Positions 1-6,171 of a stretch of DNA of 64,000 bases are shown here, piece after piece. Every line of letters starts with the position of its first letter. The first letter of the stretch is position 1. The translations under genes were made by a program, and so were the position numbers. The notes under the pieces were generated by a model. It worked only from the letters and a program-made list of their open reading frames with translations. It did not search any database and was not told the origin of the DNA. Origin of the DNA: Thioclava sp. JE_KL1 (GTDB lineage Bacteria; Pseudomonadota; Alphaproteobacteria; Rhodobacterales; Rhodobacteraceae); assembly GCF_009296265.1 (NCBI RefSeq), contig NZ_WBJS01000004.1, forward strand, positions 1-64,000, read 5' to 3'.

Positions 1-429
1 CGGCGGTGCCCGCTCTCGAAGATCTCAACTCCCAGCGATCTGAGAAACGCAGTCTGAGCATCCATTGCGAAACGCACTCCCATCTTGAGATGGGTATCAC
101 CTCGCAGTCCGCGCCGGCGCAGACAACGTGCCGCTCAGACACCGCTTACGAATCAGCTGGACCAGGTGACGCAACAAAACGCAGCAATGTTCGAAGAAAC
201 GACCGCGGCCAGTCACGCTCTGATGACAAATGCGACATCCCTGCGCGACATCACTGCCCAGTTCAAAGTCAGTATGCGGACGACGTCAAACGAAGGCGAG
301 AGCACTCTGTTGGCGCAAAATCAACATGGGGTTCAGGCAAGCGAAGGAGGCCGTGAACTTCCGCAAGCGGTGGGCGAAACCGCTCCGCGCGGTACCACCT
401 TTTCAGCTGAAGACTGGGAAGAGTTTTGA
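1..429 (+). pseudogene. Methyl-accepting chemotaxis receptor, decayed C-terminal remnant
   Basis: The last ~270 bases encode the end of a receptor signalling domain: NQLDQVTQQNAAM and FEETTAASHAL (from about 151), then a variable linker ending in DWEEF just before the stop at 427-429. DWEEF matches the C-terminal pentapeptide (NWETF type) that tethers CheR and CheB. Upstream, a receptor-like ITSQSAPAQTT (96-128) lies in a different frame, so at least one frame change falls between about 129 and 148. Before position 90 no receptor sequence is readable and stops occur in the other frames. It ends 20 bases before cheB. It is probably a dead receptor gene; a sequencing error is possible but would need more than one indel. 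The true 5' end may lie outside the window. Confidence 0.65.
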
Positions 430-449
430 ATTCGCACGAAGGACACGCG

Positions 450-1514
450 ATGCCAAACGAATTGCCGCTCGCCAAGAAAGTTCTCATCGTCGATGACTCG
501 GCTACGATGCGTCAACTTATTCGAGCGCGTCTGGCAAACGACGCGCGCCTAGTCGTCGTCGGCGAAGCGGCGGATGCGTTTGAGGCGCGTGAAAAAATTA
601 AAGCGCTTTCGCCGGATGTGATCACGCTCGATGTCGAGATGCCGCGGATGAACGGCCTCGATTTTCTTGAACGCCTCATGCGTTTGAGACCGATGCCTGT
701 GGTCATGGTGTCGACGGAAACCCATAGCGGATCGCGCGCCGCAATCGAAGCGCTCGCCCTCGGTGCGATCGATTGCGTGGGAAAGCCGCGGTCTGGCCAC
801 CTCGAAAAGAGTTTTGAGACGCTTCCAGATATTCTTCTTGCGGCAGCAAACGCGCGCCTGCCTCAGAGTGGGGTCGAGCGAGCTGCGGTGAGGCCCGCAC
901 GAAACTTTCACTGGGCCGGTCAAATCGTGCTGATCGGGTCCTCGACCGGCGGCGTTGACGCCCTCGAGACGATCTTGAAGGGATTTCCTGAAAATTGCCC
1001 GCCCACGCTCATAGCGCAGCACATGCCAGAGAGCTTCCTCGCGAGCTTCGCCGAACGGCTTGATCGTATCATCGCGCCAAGTGTGCGGCTTGGCCAAACG
1101 GGCCTCCCTCTCGCACAAGGGCAAGTCTATCTTGCGCCTGGTGGCCCGACGCATCTCACGGTTCAAAATGACAGAACACCTTACCTGTCATTGCTTGAAA
1201 GCGAGAAGCGAAACGGACATCGACCGTCGGTGGATATTCTGTTCGAATCCGCACTGGATATGGCTACGAATGCCGTCGTCGTTTTACTCACCGGTATGGG
1301 CCGAGATGGCGCAGAGGGGATGATGCTCTTGCGCCGAGCTGGAGCACATTGTTTTGCCCAAGACAAGGAAACGTCGACTGTTTTTGGAATGCCGAGGGCA
1401 GCGCTCGAAATTGGCGCGGCGTCCTATTCGGTGGCCCTTGAAAAAATCGCCCCAGAAATTCTCAGGAGATGTGCTCAGAGCCCGGCAAAGGTCAGGAAAG
1501 TAGGTGAAACATGA
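450..1514 (+). CDS. cheB: Chemotaxis response regulator protein-glutamate methylesterase CheB
   Basis: CheB removes methyl groups from receptor glutamates (and deamidates glutamines), resetting receptor sensitivity once phosphorylated by CheA. The 354-residue protein has an N-terminal receiver domain (acidic D15/D16, phosphoacceptor D61 in TLDVEMP, lysine K112 in GKP) and a C-terminal esterase domain with the triad S165 (GSSTGG), H191 (AQHMP) and D286 (TGMGRDG). ATG 450 is chosen because GAAGGA lies 7-12 bases upstream; an in-frame TTG at 426 would overlap the receptor remnant. Its end overlaps cheD (ATGA), implying translational coupling. The A+T content is visibly higher than in genes to the right of about 6 kb. 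Confidence 0.96.
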   Translation: MPNELPLAKKVLIVDDSATMRQLIRARLANDARLVVVGEAADAFEAREKIKALSPDVITLDVEMPRMNGLDFLERLMRLRPMPVVMVSTETHSGSRAAIEALALGAIDCVGKPRSGHLEKSFETLPDILLAAANARLPQSGVERAAVRPARNFHWAGQIVLIGSSTGGVDALETILKGFPENCPPTLIAQHMPESFLASFAERLDRIIAPSVRLGQTGLPLAQGQVYLAPGGPTHLTVQNDRTPYLSLLESEKRNGHRPSVDILFESALDMATNAVVVLLTGMGRDGAEGMMLLRRAGAHCFAQDKETSTVFGMPRAALEIGAASYSVALEKIAPEILRRCAQSPAKVRKVGET

Positions 1515-2032
1515 ATGCAGTTTCCACAGACAGACCGATCCATATTTCGCAAGGCGAGTTTCTCGTCGCCGGCACGGGCGCGCAATCTATTACAACGATC
1601 CTCGGCTCTTGTGTCGCCTGTTGTCTCTACGATGAAAATGCGCAGGTCGGTGGTATGAACCACTTTCTATTGCCGAATACGACTGGTTCAACCTTTCAAG
1701 CGGCAAGCTTCGGCGTGAATGCGATGGAGCTTTTGATCAATGAACTTATTAAACACGGGGCGCAGCGCAGTGAGCTACGTGCGAAGCTATTTGGTGGTGC
1801 GCGCATGGTCAACGGCCTCTCGGACATCGGCTTGAAGAATAGCGAGTTCTCAATCGCGTTCCTAGCTAAGGAACGTATCACATGTGTCAGCCAGAGTTTG
1901 GGCGGTTCTCAAGCGCGTAGGGTAGAGTTCTGGCCCGATACTGGCCGCGCGCGCCAGAAAATGCTTGGTAATGCAGAAGTCTTTGAGCGCGATGTCACGC
2001 CCGCGCCGGCTCGCGAAATCGAACTGTTCTGA
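1511..2032 (+). CDS. cheD: Chemoreceptor glutamine deamidase CheD
   Basis: CheD deamidates specific glutamines of chemoreceptors to glutamates, maturing methylation sites, and in some bacteria also binds CheC. The 173-residue product is full length for the family. The catalytic cysteine is in the GSC motif (C34) and the histidine in GGMNHFLLP (H51); the KLFGGA segment is also family-typical. The start codon overlaps the cheB stop by four bases, so the two are probably cotranslated. Only 24 bases separate its stop from the target-site duplication of the IS3-group element, which blocks the original convergence with the leftward chemotaxis operon but leaves cheD intact. Confidence 0.95.
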   Translation: MNAVSTDRPIHISQGEFLVAGTGAQSITTILGSCVACCLYDENAQVGGMNHFLLPNTTGSTFQAASFGVNAMELLINELIKHGAQRSELRAKLFGGARMVNGLSDIGLKNSEFSIAFLAKERITCVSQSLGGSQARRVEFWPDTGRARQKMLGNAEVFERDVTPAPAREIELF

Positions 2033-2056
2033 CGTGTTGGATGGGAGCAATACATG

Positions 2057-2061
2057 TCAAA
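2057..2061. repeat. Left copy of IS target-site duplication (TCAAA)
   Basis: TCAAA directly precedes the left terminus TGAATGGCCCCG of the IS3-group element; the same five bases recur at 4089-4093 beyond the right terminus. IS3-family elements make 3-5 bp duplications, so this fits a genuine transposition footprint. Confidence 0.75.
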
Positions 2062-2112
2062 TGAATGGCCCCGCGTCTCTCAGGCGCCTTCGTGTTTCAG
2101 TTTCTGCTGCCG

Positions 2113-2392
2113 CTAAAAGCTGACGGGCGACAGCATTCCGTTCCGGGCGTGCGTGCGCTTTTGATTGTAGAACATCTCGATGTAGTCGAACACATCCCGT
2201 CTGGCTTCTTCGCGTGTTCGGTAGGTCCGTCGTCTGATCCGCTCACGCTTGAGCAGGTTAAAGAAGCTCTCAGCTACCGCGTTATCATGGCAGTTCCCAC
2301 GGCGGTTCATCGAGTGCTCCAGGTTGTGGGCTCGCAGGAACGCCGCCCAGTCCATGCTGGTGAAATGGCTTCCCTGGTCCGATTGGATCAGC
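2113..2392 (-). pseudogene. IS3-group orfB transposase, C-terminal part
   Basis: This segment reads IQSDQGSHFTSMDWAAFL, then NCHDNAVAESFFNLLKRE and FDYIEMFYNQKRTHARNGM, the C-terminal half of an IS3-group DDE integrase including the catalytic glutamate region (AVAESFF). Its upstream half resumes at 3168-3724: translating across the intervening element joins ...RAKVL to IQSDQGS, which is the expected family order. It is cut off from its start and non-functional. Confidence 0.85.
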
Positions 2393-2410
2393 TGACCCGC
2401 CACGGGTCTT

Positions 2411-2837
2411 TCATTCAGCAGCGACCGGAGTCCGGTTGGTATTTACGCCGATCGGCGTAGGTTGAGCAATCGCCTGACGCGCGGAGTTGTCATCTCGCGT
2501 AGCGGCGCGGGCGATTGCGGTGGTCAGTACCCGCGCGTAGTCAGCCGGGGTCTCGTAATCCAAGGCCGAATGCGGACGCTCGGTGTTGAAGTCGGCAGCC
2601 CAAGCGGCGATCATGACGCGCGCATGAGCCAAGTTACGGAACATGGTCTCGTTGAGCAGCTCATCGCGCATCCGGCCGTTGAAACTCTCCACGAAGCCGT
2701 GTCTCGCATCGGCTTGCCCGGCGCGATGTAGTGCCATTCGATACTGTGCTCGGCACACCACCGCAGGATGGCGTTGGAGGTCAGTTCCGTGCCCCTCGCC
2801 ATTGTCTCTCGGACCAATGGTATGACATGGCTCATCG
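2411..2837 (-). pseudogene. IS407-type orfB transposase, internally deleted and frameshifted
   Basis: The readable parts are GTELTSNAILRWCAEHSIEW and HYIAPGKP in one frame, then GFVESFNGRMRDELLNET and NTERPHSALDYETPADYA in another, ending PVAAE. These are the middle and C-terminal parts of the DDE domain, including the catalytic glutamate in GFVESFNGRM. A frameshift separates the two frames near 2700. The N-terminal half, including the first catalytic aspartate, is missing directly after orfA. Non-functional. Confidence 0.85.
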
Positions 2838-3104
2838 TCACCACTTTTTTGAAACCAGTTCCTTCATCGCCGCCAAGTCCGGCATCTGCTCGGCAAGCAG
2901 CTTCTTCAGCTTGGCGTTCTCGTCTTCGAGCGTCTTCAGCCGCTTTGCCTCCGGCACCGTCATGCCGCCGAACTTCGCCTTCCAGTTATAGAAGTTCCCT
3001 TCCGACATGCCGTGCTTGCGGCACAGGCCCGCGCACTTCACGCCTGCCTCGTATTCGGCCAGGATGCCGATGATCTGCTCGTCCGTGAATCTCATTCGCT
3101 TCAT
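2838..3104 (-). CDS. IS407-type orfA, transposase helix-turn-helix subunit
   Basis: This 88-residue reading frame is intact. It begins MKRMRFTDEQIIGILAEYEAG, continues through a helix-turn-helix (CRKHGMSEGNFYNWKAKF) and ends in a leucine-zipper-like ENAKLKKLLAEQ segment, the standard OrfA layout. OrfA binds the IS ends and is normally fused to OrfB by programmed frameshifting. Here orfB is destroyed, so the protein could at most act as an inhibitor. The start is supported by AGGACGGACA just upstream. Confidence 0.85.
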   Translation of the reverse strand: MKRMRFTDEQIIGILAEYEAGVKCAGLCRKHGMSEGNFYNWKAKFGGMTVPEAKRLKTLEDENAKLKKLLAEQMPDLAAMKELVSKKW

Positions 3105-3167
3105 TGTCCGTCCTCAAGTTGGGTCGGTCTCCAATCGACGGTGGAGGAAAAACCCCGTGGCAGGTCA

Positions 3168-3724
3168 CAAAACCTTTGCCCGGGGTTTCCTCCGGCATGG
3201 CGCCATGAGTAGCGCTTGCAGGACAACGTCTGTCGTCTGGCGGCTCTGCATTGCCCAGCCGACGACACGACGCGAGATAGATGAGGATGAGAAAACGATC
3301 CGGGGGATCGTTTTCCTGACGACCATCAATGACCACGGCGAGATAGGCGAAACCTTCCTGTTTGCGGATAGGAAATCTCGGTCACCCAGGCCTTATCCGG
3401 TGTCGCCACGCTGAACTGTCGGTCTAGAGTGTTGTCGATCTGCGCCTTGATGCCCGCCAGCCTGGCCAAAAGGGCGACCCGATTCAGGCAGATGCTTTCG
3501 CCCTGCTCGAGAAGGTCGTCATGTAGCTTGCGGTGACCATAGACCTTGCCGTTTTCCACCCACGCCTCCTTCAGCAGCGCAATCAGGCGCTCGTCTTCTC
3601 GAGTTCGCTTGCTCAGTGGGGCCTTCAGCCACGCGTAGAAGCCACTCGGCTGGATACGTAAGCAGCGCCACATCATCCGAATAGAGAACTGCCCGCGATG
3701 CTCGGTCACGAAAGCGTATCTCAC
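3168..3724 (-). pseudogene. IS3-group orfB transposase, N-terminal part
   Basis: From a GTG at 3724 the segment reads RYAFVTEHRGQFSIRMMWR, SGFYAWLKAPLS, KVYGHRKLHDDLLEQGE and DNTLDRQF...AWVTEIS, the N-terminal region of an IS3-group OrfB. A frameshift near 3355 moves the match to GFAYLAVVID and a further shift to SRRVVGWAMQSRQTTDVVLQ and MAPCRRKPRAKVL, where the nested IS407-type element begins. Compared with the family, several residues around the first aspartate are also lost. Non-functional. Confidence 0.85.
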
Positions 3725-4031
3725 TTGGCATCCCTGGCGAAATACGCGCTCGCCATTGTCCTCGGACCAATGGCGGACAATGGCTCGCGCTTTTTTAGAA
3801 AGTCCCGCTCCTCCGTCACTCTCAGGAGGGCACTCTTGAGCCGACGGATCTCGGCAACCTTCTCCGCGTCGCCAGTCGAGGCTTTCGAGAACTTTTTCTT
3901 TCAGAAGTAGAGGGAGTATTGGCTCACGCCCAAGCGCTCGGCTACGTCCCTGAACGGGTAACCCCTCTCCGAGAGCTGCGCGACGGCATCTCGCTCGAAA
4001 TCGTCGCTGAACGTGGGTCGCTGCTCATCAT
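3721..4031 (-). pseudogene. IS3-group orfA, inactivated
   Basis: On the minus strand the gene starts ATGATGAGCAG, then loses one base before RPTFSDDFERDAVAQLSERG. The helix-turn-helix VAERLGVSQYSLY follows, and a TGA replaces the usual tryptophan codon (family YxWKKKF). Downstream, AEIRRLK...VTEERDFLKK is followed by roughly 40 extra bases before AYFARDAK. Those extra bases form a small palindrome (about 3755-3778). Three independent lesions show the gene is long dead. Confidence 0.8.
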
Positions 4032-4088
4032 GGCCTCCTTGCCTCAAAATGAGCAAAGAAGGCGTCCACGATATACGGGGCTATTCAA

Positions 4089-4093
4089 TCAAA
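4089..4093. repeat. Right copy of IS target-site duplication (TCAAA)
   Basis: TCAAA matches 2057-2061. Its complement TTTGA contains the TGA stop of the leftward gene ending at 4089, so the insertion duplicated the stop codon rather than truncating the protein. Confidence 0.75.
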
Positions 4094-4451
4094 GCCAACT
4101 GACGCCACCTTCTGAGGCGCGTGTTTCAATTTCCGTGAAGTGCTGCGGATCGAGTGTATCAGCGAGATCTTGAAGTCGAAGCGAGGCGAAAATTGGGTCA
4201 GCATCGCAGGCTAAGTCGGGTGAAATCTGTTCAGCTAGTGTGCTGACGAACACCCCGAGATCTTCGAGCGATTGGCTGATGCGATCAATGCTCTGCAACT
4301 CGCGAATGATCTGCGGAGGAAGGCTGCTGTCGATCCCGCTCGCCGAAAGGGCACGCTGGAGTGAAATCGACATGCGAGCGAGCGCTTCCAGTTCACGCCC
4401 GACGCGCGCAGTTAGATCAGCAAGCGGAACTCGGCGTGCCTGCTGTTGCAT
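4089..4451 (-). CDS. Chemotaxis-operon protein of unknown function
   Basis: This 120-residue protein starts at an ATG that overlaps the TAA of cheY by one base, so it is translationally coupled to it and is the last gene of the leftward operon. It is predicted to be largely helical, with heptad-like leucines in IIRELQSIDRISQSLEDLG and FASLRLQDLADTLDP. There is no signal peptide or membrane segment. Position and helical character would suit a CheY-interacting protein (a CheZ-like phosphatase is one idea), but I see no CheZ motif and do not assign one. The stop lies in the IS target duplication and the C-terminus (GGVSWL) is unaffected. Confidence 0.75.
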   Translation of the reverse strand: MQQQARRVPLADLTARVGRELEALARMSISLQRALSASGIDSSLPPQIIRELQSIDRISQSLEDLGVFVSTLAEQISPDLACDADPIFASLRLQDLADTLDPQHFTEIETRASEGGVSWL

Positions 4452-4837
4452 TACAAACGTCCTACAACGGCTTCAATACAAGCTTTTAGTTCGGGCGGAG
4501 TGAATGGTTTCTTGATGAAGTTATTCATCCCGAACCGTCGACCCGTATCGATGACTTCACGATCGGCCCGCCCGGTGATCAGGATGAAGCCTAACCCCTT
4601 TGTGCGAGCATCCTTTCGCATCGCCTGAAGGAATTGCAGTCCGTCCATTCCCGGCATGTTATAGTCAGAAATCACAAGATGGACAGGCTTGGCTTCGAGG
4701 ATCTGGAGCGCGCTTTTGCCGTCGGTTGCGTATCCCACCTGCCGGATCCCCATCGCGTCAAGCGCCTGCATGATGAGCCCGCGGCTTGTCGACATGTCAT
4801 CGACCACGAGGATGCGTAATTGGTCTCGTAATGCCAT
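4451..4837 (-). CDS. cheY: Single-domain response regulator CheY
   Basis: A 128-residue receiver domain with no output domain. Acidic pocket D13/D14, phosphoacceptor D58 (ISDYNMPGMDG), and switch lysine K110 in IKKPF are all present. CheA would phosphorylate it and the phospho-form would act on the flagellar motor or compete as a phosphate sink. It is one of two CheY genes in this operon; the other is at 8420-8785. It sits 24 bases after cheR and overlaps the next small gene by one base. Confidence 0.93.
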   Translation of the reverse strand: MALRDQLRILVVDDMSTSRGLIMQALDAMGIRQVGYATDGKSALQILEAKPVHLVISDYNMPGMDGLQFLQAMRKDARTKGLGFILITGRADREVIDTGRRFGMNNFIKKPFTPPELKACIEAVVGRL

Positions 4838-4861
4838 AAAATGCGATCCTGTCCAGTTAGG

Positions 4862-5701
4862 TTAAGTCAGTTTATAAGAGGTGACGCCAGCGGTTCTGAG
4901 TTTAGACTGATCGCCATCTGTCACCCTTTCCGAATGGCCAACAAACAAGTACCCGCCTGGCGCTAGCTGTTCCTCAAACCGTTTCCAAAGACTGACTTGT
5001 GCCTCGGCCGCGAAATAGATGACGACGTTGCGGCAGAAGATTACGTCAAATTTTCCGCGCATTGGCCAAGGATCGTGAAGATTGAGCTCGCGAAACTTCA
5101 CGATATCGCGGAGCTCTGAGATGATCTGAAAGTCTTCACCCTCCGGTCGGAAATATTTCTTTCGCAAAGTCTCGGGCACATTTGCAACTGCGGTCGCGGG
5201 ATAGAAACCCTTCGACCCTGCTGCGATCACAAGAGGGTCGATGTCGGTTGCGAGTATCCGAAGGTCTAGCTTTGCAAAATCAGGCGCGCATTCGGCAATC
5301 GTCATGGCTATCGAATAGGCTTCTTGTCCGTTCGACGATCCCGCAGACCAGAGCCGAACGCGACCACCATTCCTTGCGGTTTCCAAGAGGGTGGGAAGAA
5401 CGATACGGCGCAAGGATTCGAAATGATGGTTCTCGCGGAAGAAATGGGTCACGTTTGTGGTGAGTGCGGACACCATTTGTCGACGCTCTTCGCGACCAGA
5501 TTCGGAGGTCACGAGCGCGATATAGTCTTTGTATTGCGCGAGCCCCAAGGTCCGAAGTCTCTTTGCAAGACGGCTTTGCACCATCGAAGATTTGCCGGGT
5601 GCAAGCACAATGCCCGTCGTCTCGTGCAGGAGTTGAGCGATAGCTCTGAATTCGGACTCGGTCGGTGCGACCTGCCCCAATGTGGACAGGGGTACGTTCA
5701 T
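4862..5701 (-). CDS. cheR: Chemotaxis protein methyltransferase CheR
   Basis: CheR transfers methyl groups from S-adenosylmethionine to receptor glutamates, opposing CheB. The 279-residue protein has the N-terminal helical CheR domain (about 10-75), the conserved TTNVTHFFRENHHFE motif, the SAM-binding LWSAGSSNGQEAYSIAM, the ATDIDPLVI loop, and FCRNVVIYF with GGYLFVGHSE. This is the usual length. It overlaps cheW by four bases (ATGA). The receptor remnant at the window start ends in a pentapeptide of the type CheR binds. Confidence 0.96.
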   Translation of the reverse strand: MNVPLSTLGQVAPTESEFRAIAQLLHETTGIVLAPGKSSMVQSRLAKRLRTLGLAQYKDYIALVTSESGREERRQMVSALTTNVTHFFRENHHFESLRRIVLPTLLETARNGGRVRLWSAGSSNGQEAYSIAMTIAECAPDFAKLDLRILATDIDPLVIAAGSKGFYPATAVANVPETLRKKYFRPEGEDFQIISELRDIVKFRELNLHDPWPMRGKFDVIFCRNVVIYFAAEAQVSLWKRFEEQLAPGGYLFVGHSERVTDGDQSKLRTAGVTSYKLT

Positions 5702-6168
5702 GCAGCTTCGATCGCCTCTTGCGGCAACACGGACGTGAGATCGAGAATCCTGATCATCCGGCCGTCTACGATTGTGAGCGCCGAGATGTATCGTTGCGAA
5801 ATGTCGGCATTAAGGTCGGGCGGAGATTGCATTTCAGAGCGGGGCAGGGCGAGGATGTCCGAGACCGCATCGACGAGAAGCCCTGCGGTTTGGCTGCCGA
5901 CCTGGACGACAATGATCACATTGCGTGCGTCACCGGCGACCGGTTCCATACCGAGACGGATGGAAAGGTCGACGACAGGCAGAACGGTACCGCGCAGGTT
6001 GATTACGCCGCGGATGAAGGCAGGCGCGTGAGGCAGTGGCGTCGCGCGGGTCCAGCCGCGAATTTCGCGCACGGACATGATGTCGACGCTGTATTCTTCT
6101 TCGCCGAGGCGGAAGGAGAGAAGCTCGACTTCAGCGGCATCGTTTTGGGGTGTGGTGTCTTCGGTCAT
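5698..6168 (-). CDS. cheW: Chemotaxis coupling protein CheW
   Basis: CheW bridges receptors and the CheA kinase. The 156-residue product matches the SH3-like CheW fold: ELLSFRLGEEEYSVDI, the loop MSVREI...TPLPHAPAFIRGVINLRG, then VLPVVDLSIRLGM and the second subdomain VQVGSQTAGLLVDAVSDI. It begins 3 bases after the cheA stop and overlaps cheR, so cheA-cheW-cheR are tightly coupled. Base composition starts to shift toward lower G+C from here leftward. Confidence 0.95.
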   Translation of the reverse strand: MTEDTTPQNDAAEVELLSFRLGEEEYSVDIMSVREIRGWTRATPLPHAPAFIRGVINLRGTVLPVVDLSIRLGMEPVAGDARNVIIVVQVGSQTAGLLVDAVSDILALPRSEMQSPPDLNADISQRYISALTIVDGRMIRILDLTSVLPQEAIEAA

Positions 6169-6171
6169 GGC

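Larger units (their letters stand above)
2393..3167 (-). mobile_element. IS407-type (IS3 family) insertion remnant nested in the first IS
   Basis: Termini are TGACCCGCCACGGG at 2393 (plus strand) and TGACCTGCCACGGG starting at 3167 (minus strand), matching imperfect inverted repeats. The element contains an intact orfA (2838-3104) and an orfB that has lost most of its N-terminal half and carries a frameshift. Flanking bases (TTTG and GCTG on the minus strand) are alignable but no longer identical, suggesting an old insertion with a decayed 4-bp duplication. At 775 bp it is well short of the ~1.2-1.3 kb usual for the type. Confidence 0.8.
2062..4088 (-). mobile_element. IS3-group insertion sequence, inactivated and interrupted
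   Basis: Imperfect terminal inverted repeats bound the element: TGAATGGCCCCGCG at 2062 and, on the other strand, TGAATAGCCCCGTA starting at 4087. A TCAAA duplication flanks both sides, with one extra A at 4088. It carries orfA (3721-4031) and orfB (split into 3168-3724 and 2113-2392), all on the minus strand. A second IS3-family element (2393-3167) interrupts orfB. Without the nested copy the element would be about 1.25 kb, normal for the group. orfA has a frameshift, an in-frame TGA and a palindromic insertion; orfB is also frameshifted. It cannot make transposase. Confidence 0.85.
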
